Assembly (NCBI GenBank): GCA_011390535.1
Contig: JAABSF010000241.1
Coordinates: 1-5,126 of the forward strand
Source: Deltaproteobacteria bacterium
GTDB taxonomy: Bacteria > Myxococcota_A > Polyangia > HGW-17 > SLPX01
Direction of reading: 5' to 3'
Length of the DNA stretch: 5,126 nt
Under the pieces are notes generated by a model. That model was not told where the DNA came from, made no database searches, and saw only the letters and a program-made list of their open reading frames with translations. The position numbers and the translations under genes were made by a program. Below are positions 1 through 5,126 of this stretch, one piece after another; position 1 is the stretch's first letter; each line of letters starts with the position of its first letter.

Positions 1-890
1 AGGTAGTGGGGATTGATAACTTTGATTCTTTTTATGCGAGGGAAATAAAGGAAGCAAACCTGGCGGATGTAGAAAAATCTGGAGACCTTGAGTTCAGGGA
101 GATGGACATTCTCGACAAAGATGCAGTTGATGAATTATGGAGAGAGAGTGGTCCCTTCGACGTAGTGGTTCATCTCGCTGCGTTAGCGGGTGTCAGGCCT
201 TCACTCGCCGCCCCCATGCGGTATGCGAAGGTAAATGTGGAAGGAACCATGGTCATTTTGGAGCAGTTGCGAAAACATCCGGAGACACGTTTGGTTTTTG
301 CCTCTTCTTCTTCAGTCTACGGTGCCCGAAGTGAGGTTCCTTTTGATGAGGCTGACCCTTGTAATCACCCTGTATCTCCTTATGCAACAACAAAGCGGAG
401 CGGTGAGCTTTTGGCTTGGACTTATCATCATCTTTACGGGTTTGATGTTGTGTGTCTTCGTTTTTTTACAGTCTACGGTCCGCGGCAGAGGCCTGAGATG
501 GCTATTGCAAAGTTTGTCAGAATGGTGGCGGAAGGAGAGCCCATAACACTTTTTGGAGATGGAAGCTCTGCCCGTGATTATACTTTCGTTGAAGACATTA
601 TTGATGGAACACAGGCGGCAGTTGAGAAAGATTTAAGTGGATATGAAATATACAATTTGGGGGGCAGTGGAACTATTTCTTTGTTGGAATTGGTGGGGAG
701 TATTGAAAAAGCCGTAGGGAGGACGGCAAAGAAAAACTTTGACACCAACCAGCCCGGCGATGTGCCGATCACTTGTGCCCGTGTGGATAAGGCGGCAAGG
801 GATTTAGGTTATCAACCTAAAGTAGCCCTCGAAGAAGGGTTGCGCAGATACGTATCCTGGGCCCAGAAAATGAAAAGAATAAAAGTTTGA
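1..890 (+). CDS. UDP-glucuronate 4-epimerase-like NAD-dependent sugar epimerase (5' partial)
   Basis: This is an extended short-chain dehydrogenase/reductase acting on nucleotide sugars in the cytoplasm. The frame is open to the left edge (first full codon at base 3) and begins Val-Val-Gly-Ile-Asp-Asn-Phe, the end of the second Rossmann strand. The true start and the GxxGxxG NAD motif therefore lie outside the window, and the GTG at 6 is internal. Counting from that GTG, visible motifs are HLAALAGVRPS (56-66), SSSSVYG (100-106), the catalytic YATTK (Tyr126, Lys130), RFFTVYGPRQRPEMA (152-166) and RDYTFVEDI (190-198). The RFFTVYGP..RPxMA signature is typical of UDP-glucuronate 4-epimerases, which convert UDP-glucuronate to UDP-galacturonate, and a ugd gene about 2 kb away fits this. 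UDP-glucose 4-epimerase or another 4-epimerase remains possible. The family is certain; the exact substrate is inferred. It is probably the last gene of a plus-strand polysaccharide cluster, since the next gene converges on it. Confidence 0.9.
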   Translation, partial: VVGIDNFDSFYAREIKEANLADVEKSGDLEFREMDILDKDAVDELWRESGPFDVVVHLAALAGVRPSLAAPMRYAKVNVEGTMVILEQLRKHPETRLVFASSSSVYGARSEVPFDEADPCNHPVSPYATTKRSGELLAWTYHHLYGFDVVCLRFFTVYGPRQRPEMAIAKFVRMVAEGEPITLFGDGSSARDYTFVEDIIDGTQAAVEKDLSGYEIYNLGGSGTISLLELVGSIEKAVGRTAKKNFDTNQPGDVPITCARVDKAARDLGYQPKVALEEGLRRYVSWAQKMKRIKV

Positions 891-1055
891 TGGTTCCTGC
901 TCGGACTGCCTACCGAACCCCCGACCACAGCTCCGGCACGATCTCCACCGCTGGAAGCCCGACAACTTTGCAAATTCGTCGATTATTCGGCTCTTCATTT
1001 TTCGATCCGCCGCAACGAGATAACTATGCTGACACCATTGTGAGTTGTTTTGCGT
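891..1055. other. Convergent intergenic gap, no clear terminator
   Basis: This gap separates the stop of the plus-strand epimerase from the stop of the minus-strand lipoprotein. A 5-bp inverted repeat (GGTTC at 892-896, GAACC at 915-919) lies just after the epimerase stop, but no T-run follows, so it is not a credible intrinsic terminator. No stem plus T-tract was found on the minus strand either. Short open frames cross the gap, including about 50 codons in frame after the epimerase TGA, but none resembles a known protein or has a ribosome binding site. I see no gene here. Confidence 0.6.
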
Positions 1056-2588
1056 TTATTCTTTACAGGGGTGGTGGGTAAGAATGAAGGTTCCGAATGA
1101 AACTCCCGGATCCTCAGAAGGCACGATAGTTCCATCAAGACCGTTGGGTTGGGGAGGAGGCACGTTTCCCATTGGAAGAGTAATGGGCGAATCATTATAG
1201 GTGCCTGAAACTACGGGAGAACCAAACCTGTCAAAAACATGGTGCACAGTATATTGGTGGCGCCCCGTGAGTTGTGAAGAAAGATCAATAGTCACCTGGT
1301 CTGTGTTTTCCCAGTTATAAACCACTACAAGGGTCTGGTTGGCATCATATTGATTGGGTCGCAAGAAAACAGTCTGCTCACTCTGAGGGAGCTCCGTGGT
1401 GACAACATTATTGGGAAAGTCGTTCTCCATATCTGCCCCACTGACGGATCCGTAAATAGTGTTGTCTTCAATGGTACCCGTTTCCCAATTACCCTGAAAA
1501 CTGAGTCCTCCGATCTGATAATTATTGTTGAAGGTAAAATCAATATTGTCCACATTTCCTCCATATCCAAAACGAACGCTGCGGTTTTCAGGGGAGGGTG
1601 CCCATCCCATGTTTTCTTCCAAAAGGGTCCTGGCAACAGGCTGTAGACCGCCAATAAGACAGTTGTCTTTAATGCCTCCCTCATCTGGGATCGAGGCACC
1701 ATTTAAGAACCAGACATTTCCAATAACATCAAATCCCTGGATGGATCCACCTTCGGTATATGCGTGCACACCAAAGGAAAATCCATAAAAAATAACGTTG
1801 TTGCTGATGGTTTTTGTTCCATCAAGGTTTTGTGTATAAATGGCATGGCCGTGACCACGATCGGGGGCGTTCCAGCCGTTATTGTAAATAAGGTTACCGT
1901 GAAGGGTGGAATTTACGGAAGGTGTCCAGAAAGAGATACCTTGGGCGGTGTCATGGATCACACAGTTAGCGATGACTACTTTTTCTCCAAAAACACCCAA
2001 TCCGCCACCAAGGTTGATGTCCGAGGGGCTCGATCCAGTTTCGGAACTTACTCGGTTTGTGTCACTATCAGTAATCTCCAGTCCAATGATCTGGAGATAG
2101 TCACCACTTACATTGAGGATATGTTCGCCTTGTCCACCATTTCCGTCAATGGTGACACGCCGGCCGGGATAGGGTTTTATAACAATAGGGGAAGCAACGG
2201 AGCCACTGATTTCAACATTGAAACGGCCCTGGTAGGTTCCCTCCATCAAGTAGATGGTGTCTCCGGGCTGGGCTGGGCTCGTATTGGAGAAAGACGTGGC
2301 GAGATCCAGAGGGTCACTTTCTGTTCCAGCGGCAGTTTCCGACCCGTTTGGAGATACAAAATAACCTGGATCAAGAGAGGGGAGATCAATCTCACATGTA
2401 TTGTTGTTGTTGTTGATATTATCGTTGATATTATCGTTGATATTGTCGTTGGTATTATCGTTGGTATTATCGTTGGTATTATTATTGTTGTTTACAGAAT
2501 TGGAACCCTTATCCCCGCAGGAAACAACTGTAAACAGGGCAACTGCCGCCAACAAACCTTTAATCCAAAATGTTTTATTAAAAAACAC
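1056..2588 (-). CDS. Lipoprotein with Asn-rich linker and right-handed parallel beta-helix domain
   Basis: This is a predicted exported lipoprotein of 510 aa. The start is taken as GTG at 2588, because AGGAGG lies 4 nt upstream and the next 24 residues form a classic type II signal: Lys5 and Lys10, a hydrophobic core, then VVSC with lipidated Cys24. The open frame continues upstream to an ATG at 2744, but that start would bury the signal peptide. Residue +2 is Gly, not the Asp that retains E. coli lipoproteins in the inner membrane, so an outer-membrane location is inferred. Residues about 33-63 are an Asn-rich tether. From about 76 (YFVSPNGS), then GDTIYLMEGTY (109-119) and PIVIKPYPGRRVTIDG (134-149), the sequence matches the entry of pectate-lyase-like beta-helix proteins. 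Coils with GHGHAIYTQN (245-254) and repeated Asn ladders follow. Residues about 407-503 (VFLRPNQYD to FGTFIL) look like the C-terminal beta domain of such proteins. The fold is confident. The substrate and any catalysis are unknown. It lies downstream of ugd on the same strand, 257 bp away. Confidence 0.85.
   Translation of the reverse strand: MFFNKTFWIKGLLAAVALFTVVSCGDKGSNSVNNNNNTNDNTNDNTNDNINDNINDNINNNNNTCEIDLPSLDPGYFVSPNGSETAAGTESDPLDLATSFSNTSPAQPGDTIYLMEGTYQGRFNVEISGSVASPIVIKPYPGRRVTIDGNGGQGEHILNVSGDYLQIIGLEITDSDTNRVSSETGSSPSDINLGGGLGVFGEKVVIANCVIHDTAQGISFWTPSVNSTLHGNLIYNNGWNAPDRGHGHAIYTQNLDGTKTISNNVIFYGFSFGVHAYTEGGSIQGFDVIGNVWFLNGASIPDEGGIKDNCLIGGLQPVARTLLEENMGWAPSPENRSVRFGYGGNVDNIDFTFNNNYQIGGLSFQGNWETGTIEDNTIYGSVSGADMENDFPNNVVTTELPQSEQTVFLRPNQYDANQTLVVVYNWENTDQVTIDLSSQLTGRHQYTVHHVFDRFGSPVVSGTYNDSPITLPMGNVPPPQPNGLDGTIVPSEDPGVSFGTFILTHHPCKE
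2413..2484 (-). repeat. Six 12-bp in-frame tandem repeats encoding an Asn-rich linker
   Basis: Six consecutive 12-bp units on the plus strand read TTGATATTATCG twice, TTGATATTGTCG once, TTGGTATTATCG twice, and a degenerate TTGGTATTATTA. Read on the minus strand they encode Asn-Asp-Asn-(Thr/Ile) units: the signal-peptide-proximal copies carry Thr (ACC) and the distal ones Ile (ATC), a single-base difference. Five-Asn runs flank the block on both sides. The period is a multiple of three, so gain or loss of a unit would change linker length without shifting the frame. The segment probably acts as a flexible, hydrophilic spacer between the lipid anchor and the beta-helix domain. Confidence 0.9.
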
Positions 2589-2592
2589 GAGA

Positions 2593-2598
2593 CCTCCT
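2593..2598 (-). promoter_or_regulatory. Ribosome binding site that fixes the lipoprotein GTG start
   Basis: The minus strand reads AGGAGG followed by TCTC and then GTG. This is a full-consensus Shine-Dalgarno sequence with a slightly short 4-nt spacer. It sets the start of the lipoprotein at 2588 rather than the ATG at 2744, in agreement with the position of the signal peptide. Confidence 0.8.
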
Positions 2599-2625
2599 AG
2601 AAAAATCGGAATTTCGAGAACAGAA

Positions 2626-2654
2626 AGTATAAACCACCATTTTTTCAGAAAATC
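2626..2654 (-). promoter_or_regulatory. Weak candidate promoter for the lipoprotein gene
   Basis: On the minus strand a good -10-like TATACT (2631 to 2626) lies 17 bp from a poor -35-like GATTTT (2654 to 2649). A better -35-like TTGACG overlaps slightly upstream (2659 to 2654), but its 22-bp spacing is too long. Transcription would begin just upstream of the ribosome binding site and give a very short leader. Read-through from ugd is an equally plausible source of transcription. Confidence 0.25.
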
Positions 2655-2731
2655 GTCAAACACCGCCTTTTCTTTTGCTCTGCACTTCGCTTCTCCCTGA
2701 AAACGGCTGCCATACTTAACTGTGTGTGCAG

Positions 2732-2803
2732 CTCCACCCGTCATTCAAAACATGGCTCGGTCAGTCCTTTGAATATATCCCCGCACGACAAAGACAGGTG
2801 GAG
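2732..2803 (-). other. Composite inverted repeat, potential RNA stem between ugd and the lipoprotein gene
   Basis: Two nested inverted repeats lie on one axis. The outer arms are 2732-2742 (CTCCACCCGTC) and 2793-2803 (GACAGGTGGAG), complementary at 10 of 11 positions; the eleventh would be a U-G pair in minus-strand RNA. The inner arms are ATTCAAA at 2743-2749 and TTTGAAT at 2768-2774, perfect over 7 bp. The 3' arms of both stems abut, so minus-strand RNA could fold into about 18 bp of near-continuous helix with an 18-nt bulge (2775-2792) and an 18-nt apical loop (2750-2767). No U-tract follows, so it is not a standard intrinsic terminator. It matches no riboswitch class I recognise. Possible roles are an mRNA-stabilising or processing structure, or a leader element of the lipoprotein gene. 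Confidence 0.45.
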
Positions 2804-2845
2804 TGAATCGGCGTCCCTGATGGAAAGATTATTCTGATGAGCCTC

Positions 2846-4153
2846 CTAAGCTCGGCCGATCCCGTAATAAGTGAAACCAAGTTCTTTTAGATATTCTGGG
2901 TTCCAGATGTTTCTGCCGTCAAACACCACCTTTTCAGCCATATCTGAATAAACTCTCTTGAAGTCGGGTCTTCTCAGCTCAGGCCACTCGGTACAGAGCA
3001 AGAGCCCGTGAACGTTGAGGGTGGTTTCATATGGAGAATCTAAAATATGCAGATTATCATGTTCGCCAAAGGTGCTCTTGAAGGTCTCTTTTGCGATGGG
3101 ATCAAAAGCCTTTATTACACACCCTCTCTCTAAAAGCTTTTTAATGATTACCAGCGAAGGAGCCTCCCGGACATCATCTGTTTTCGGCTTGAAGGCCAAA
3201 CCCCACACCGCAAATTCCTTACCTTGAACATCCCCCCCGAAATGTTTAAGGACTTTTTCTACAAGCACCTCTTTTTGCGCACTGTTTGTGTGATGAGTGG
3301 CATTTACGATGTGTGCGGGAACATCGATCTCCCGGCTCATGTGCAAAAGAGCGGAGACATCTTTTGGAAAACAACTCCCACCATATCCGATTCCGGGAAA
3401 CAGAAACTTGTTTCCTATGCGATTGTCCATTCCCATGCCTCTCCTCACCATCTCCACATCGGCGTTCATTGCGTCGCATAACCTGGCAATCTCATTGATG
3501 AAAGAGATCCGGGTGGCGAGGTAAGCATTTGAAGCATATTTGGTCAGCTCAGCTGAGCGAGGATCCATGGTGATTATTCGGTCATTGGTACGGACGAAAG
3601 GACCGTAGAGATAGCGTAACAGCTCTGCGGCTTTTTTATGGGAGGTGCCCAATATAATTCGGTCAGGTTTCATGAAATCGGAGACAGCGTCACCCTCTTT
3701 TAGAAACTCGGGGTTGGAAGCAACTGTGAAATCCGATGTGGTGTTTTTGCTTATTATTTCAGTAATCTTTTCAACTGTTCCCACCGGAACGGTGGATTTG
3801 TCCACTATAACAGTAAACCCGTTCAACCCTTTCGCCACCATCTCTGCTGCTGAATAGAGTTGGCTCAGATCGGCGCGTCCGTCTTCAGCCATGGGAGTCC
3901 CCACTGCCAGGAAAACGATCTCGGCATCCGCTGCAGCTCTTGTCACGTCGGTGGTGAAAAAGAGGCGCTTTGCTTTGGAGTTTTTCTTCACCAAGGGCTG
4001 AAGCCCCGGTTCATATATAGGGATTTCGCCACGGTTGAGCATGGCGATTTTAGATTCATTGATATCAGTGCACGTTACGGTGTTTCCGAACTCGGAAAAC
4101 CCCGCGCCGGCGACAAGGCCGACATATCCTGTGCCCACAACACATATTCTCAT
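2846..4153 (-). CDS. ugd: UDP-glucose 6-dehydrogenase
   Basis: This enzyme oxidises UDP-glucose to UDP-glucuronate with two NAD+ in the cytoplasm and supplies uronic acid precursors for capsule, exopolysaccharide or LPS. The protein is 435 aa, a normal family length. The start is ATG at 4153, giving MRICVVGTGYVG, with AAGGAG 6 nt upstream; an in-frame ATG at 4222 would add 23 unrelated residues before the Rossmann fold. Visible motifs are GTGYVG (7-12), the AVGTP strand (83-87), KSTVPVGT (119-126), NPEFLKEGDAV (147-157), the helix ELTKYASNAYLA (202-213), the catalytic GYGGSCFPKD with Cys261 (257-265), and the C-terminal NAD/UDP-binding GLAFKPKTDDVRE (318-330). All hallmark residues are present. 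The UDP-GlcA epimerase at the left end of the window would use its product. ugd is divergent from lnt and may be cotranscribed with the downstream lipoprotein gene. Confidence 0.97.
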   Translation of the reverse strand: MRICVVGTGYVGLVAGAGFSEFGNTVTCTDINESKIAMLNRGEIPIYEPGLQPLVKKNSKAKRLFFTTDVTRAAADAEIVFLAVGTPMAEDGRADLSQLYSAAEMVAKGLNGFTVIVDKSTVPVGTVEKITEIISKNTTSDFTVASNPEFLKEGDAVSDFMKPDRIILGTSHKKAAELLRYLYGPFVRTNDRIITMDPRSAELTKYASNAYLATRISFINEIARLCDAMNADVEMVRRGMGMDNRIGNKFLFPGIGYGGSCFPKDVSALLHMSREIDVPAHIVNATHHTNSAQKEVLVEKVLKHFGGDVQGKEFAVWGLAFKPKTDDVREAPSLVIIKKLLERGCVIKAFDPIAKETFKSTFGEHDNLHILDSPYETTLNVHGLLLCTEWPELRRPDFKRVYSDMAEKVVFDGRNIWNPEYLKELGFTYYGIGRA

Positions 4154-4159
4154 TATCAG

Positions 4160-4165
4160 CTCCTT
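4160..4165 (-). promoter_or_regulatory. Ribosome binding site that fixes the ugd start
   Basis: The minus strand reads AAGGAG, then CTGATA, then ATG at 4153. This near-consensus Shine-Dalgarno sequence with a 6-nt spacer supports the start that places GTGYVG at residue 7, as usual in this family, over the in-frame ATG at 4222. Confidence 0.85.
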
Positions 4166-4210
4166 TTTTGCGAACAGTTCATCATGTGGACTAAAAAAGC
4201 CACTGCCCTT

Positions 4211-4260
4211 GTGAATATACATTGCTGAGGTAATCTCAAGAAAAATCTATTCACCGTGAA
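4211..4260. promoter_or_regulatory. Nested dyads in the ugd/lnt divergent region, possible operator
   Basis: GTGAATA at 4211-4217 and TATTCAC at 4248-4254 are perfect inverted repeats. Centred on nearly the same point between them is a second dyad, TGAG (4226-4229) and CTCA (4235-4238). The right outer arm also forms its own compact palindrome, TTCAC-C-GTGAA (4250-4260). The elements sit 58-107 bp upstream of the ugd start, where a regulator could act. They overlap a -10-like TATATT on the minus strand (4218 to 4213) that lacks a good -35 partner. No specific regulator can be named. Short dyads are common by chance in AT-rich DNA, so this is tentative. Confidence 0.3.
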
Positions 4261-4289
4261 CAGGTGGCTGTCCAAAAAACAGACCCTGT
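4260..4289. repeat. Two ACAG-(3 or 4 nt)-CTGT dyads
   Basis: ACAG-GTGG-CTGT at 4260-4271 and ACAG-ACC-CTGT at 4279-4289 are two similar short palindromes about 19 bp apart, centre to centre. They end immediately upstream of the candidate lnt -35 element at 4291. Their repetition at roughly two helical turns would suit a dimeric regulator, but the arms are only 4 bp long and could be chance. Confidence 0.25.
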
Positions 4290-4290
4290 C

Positions 4291-4319
4291 TTGTAAAAGG
4301 GCAGCTGAGAGACTATTCT
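4291..4319 (+). promoter_or_regulatory. Candidate sigma-70-type promoter for lnt
   Basis: TTGTAA (4291-4296, 4 of 6 matches to TTGACA) is separated by 17 bp from TATTCT (4314-4319, 4 of 6 matches to TATAAT). Transcription would start near 4326, about 28 nt before the lnt ATG. The spacing is ideal but each hexamer is imperfect. It is the best plus-strand candidate in the divergent gap. Confidence 0.4.
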
Positions 4320-4353
4320 CCCTTCAACAAAAACCTGAAAGCATTGAAGAGAC

Positions 4354-5126
4354 ATGGACGAGCAAGCTACAGAGAAAGAACACAGCTCAGGTGAAGAGTC
4401 TGAGCGATTGAACAGCGATGACGCGGAAACCACAGGGAAGAGTTTTTTGTTCAGTTACGGGGTTCCTGTGGTGTCGGCTTTGTTGGGCGGAGGTTGTCTC
4501 GGGTTGGCGTTTCCCACCTTTGACATTTGGCCGCTGATTTTTATTTCTCTTACTATTCCGCTGTTGGGAACTCACAAACGGAGTGGGAAGGTTTTGTTTC
4601 TGACAGGGTGGCTTTTCATGGCTTGTTTTTATGTGGCCGGTTTTACCTGGATAGTGCACACACTGCGGGTGTTTGCCTACATGAGCCTTCCCCAGGCTAC
4701 AGGGGGGTTATTGGTGTTCGCTTTCTCACATGGTTTAATGGGGGGAGTGTGGCTCTATCTTGTGGGGAAAACAAGGGATCTTACCGGTTTTCCTTATTGG
4801 TTGCTCGCTCCCTTGTTCTATGTGCCTTTGGAGCACTTTTTTCCGGTGCTTTTTTCCTGGCAGCTTGGCTGTCCTTTGCTTCACCTGAGGTGGGTGGCGC
4901 AAGGTGCGGATCTGGGCGGGGCACAAGTTTTGACTTTCCTGGTGAGTTTAGCCGGGGGGGCCTTGGCAGATCTTGTGGTGGGGCTTAGAAAAGAGCGGGT
5001 GGGCTGGAAAGACAGGGCGGGGTTGGTGATTTTGTTAGGTCTTTTTCTCTTCTTGTCGGGTTATGGCGCTTTTCGCGTGTGGCAAATCGAAAGAGTAGTA
5101 AGCGATGCAGAAGGGCAGGGAAGAGC
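4354..5126 (+). CDS. lnt: Apolipoprotein N-acyltransferase, N-terminal membrane part (3' partial)
   Basis: Lnt transfers an acyl chain to the amino group of the lipidated Cys of apolipoproteins in the inner membrane, the last step of lipoprotein maturation. The frame is open from a TGA at 4345 to the right edge, giving 257 residues without a stop, and ATG at 4354 is the first start. After a hydrophilic tail (1-29), about seven hydrophobic segments follow, near residues 32-55, 58-72, 80-102, 117-138, 146-167, 188-210 and 222-240. Family landmarks are LAFPTFDIWPL (51-61), GFTWIVHTL (96-104), PLEHFFPVLFSWQLG (158-172) and WVAQGADLGGAQVLTFLV (180-197), matching the Lnt pattern of a Phe-Pro-Trp-like loop followed by ADLGG..G.SFLV. 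The window ends just before the periplasmic nitrilase-like domain, so the Glu-Lys-Cys triad cannot be checked. The Shine-Dalgarno sequence is weak (GAAGAG at 4346-4351). The first 29 residues are strongly acidic, which is unusual for this family; a TTG at codon 19 is a possible alternative start. It is divergent from ugd. Confidence 0.87.
   Translation, partial: MDEQATEKEHSSGEESERLNSDDAETTGKSFLFSYGVPVVSALLGGGCLGLAFPTFDIWPLIFISLTIPLLGTHKRSGKVLFLTGWLFMACFYVAGFTWIVHTLRVFAYMSLPQATGGLLVFAFSHGLMGGVWLYLVGKTRDLTGFPYWLLAPLFYVPLEHFFPVLFSWQLGCPLLHLRWVAQGADLGGAQVLTFLVSLAGGALADLVVGLRKERVGWKDRAGLVILLGLFLFLSGYGAFRVWQIERVVSDAEGQGR

Noticed and set aside
892..919. GGTTC/GAACC hairpin after the epimerase as a terminator
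   Set aside because: The stem is only 5 bp with an 18-nt loop and no T-run follows.
891..1043. About 50 open codons in frame after the epimerase TGA, suggestive of stop-codon read-through or a decayed C-terminal extension
   Set aside because: The epimerase already ends at a normal family C-terminus, and the downstream peptide has no recognisable similarity or supporting signals.
2413..2484. The tandem repeats as a CRISPR-like or minisatellite noncoding array
   Set aside because: The units are 12 bp with no spacers, and they are translated in frame inside a lipoprotein.
1764..2600. A 278-codon plus-strand open frame opposite the lipoprotein gene
   Set aside because: It is antisense to a clearly real gene, and its composition, including a Val/Ile run opposite the Asn codons, reflects the complementary frame.
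2589..2744. A 52-residue N-terminal extension of the lipoprotein from an ATG at 2744
   Set aside because: It would place the signal peptide and lipobox internally, has no good ribosome binding site, and the GTG at 2588 has a consensus AGGAGG just upstream.
4223..4353. A small gene in the ugd/lnt gap
   Set aside because: The only open frames are short, lack ribosome binding sites and resemble nothing known; promoter and dyad elements explain the region better.
4527..4988. A 153-codon plus-strand open frame within lnt
   Set aside because: It is an out-of-frame shadow; the overlapping frame from 4354 carries the Lnt membrane motifs and stays open to the window edge.

Overview
The window comes from a Gram-negative (diderm) bacterium of moderate GC content. 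The evidence is an apolipoprotein N-acyltransferase gene and a lipoprotein with a clear lipobox. The sugar-nucleotide enzymes and the Asn-rich lipoprotein linker feel most like the broad deltaproteobacterial and related lineages, but that placement is an impression from sequence style and was not tested.

Layout. (1) Bases 1-890, plus strand: the 3' part of a UDP-glucuronate 4-epimerase-like SDR enzyme, with its N-terminal Rossmann motif lost off the left edge. (2) 891-1055: a convergent intergenic gap with no convincing terminator. (3) 1056-2588, minus strand: a 510-aa lipoprotein with a signal peptide and lipobox, a symmetric Asn-rich tether encoded by six 12-bp tandem repeats, a right-handed parallel beta-helix domain and a C-terminal beta domain. 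(4) 2589-2845: a leader or intergenic region with a strong ribosome binding site and a possible long composite RNA stem. (5) 2846-4153, minus strand: ugd, UDP-glucose 6-dehydrogenase, complete with all hallmark motifs. (6) 4154-4353: a divergent intergenic region with several small dyads and a plausible promoter for the plus-strand gene. (7) 4354-5126, plus strand: the N-terminal membrane half of apolipoprotein N-acyltransferase (lnt), which runs off the right edge.

How the genes may work together. Ugd makes UDP-glucuronate and the epimerase can convert it to UDP-galacturonate, so the two supply activated uronic acids for a surface polysaccharide. The beta-helix lipoprotein lies directly downstream of ugd on the same strand, and its fold is common among enzymes acting on uronic-acid polymers. 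It could be a surface-tethered polysaccharide lyase, epimerase or binding protein, but no catalytic residues could be assigned. Lnt performs the last step of lipoprotein maturation; its place next to a lipoprotein gene may be coincidence. The window is mostly ordinary envelope-biogenesis territory. The parts worth a second look are the lipoprotein and its repeat-encoded linker, and the potentially structured RNA between ugd and the lipoprotein gene.
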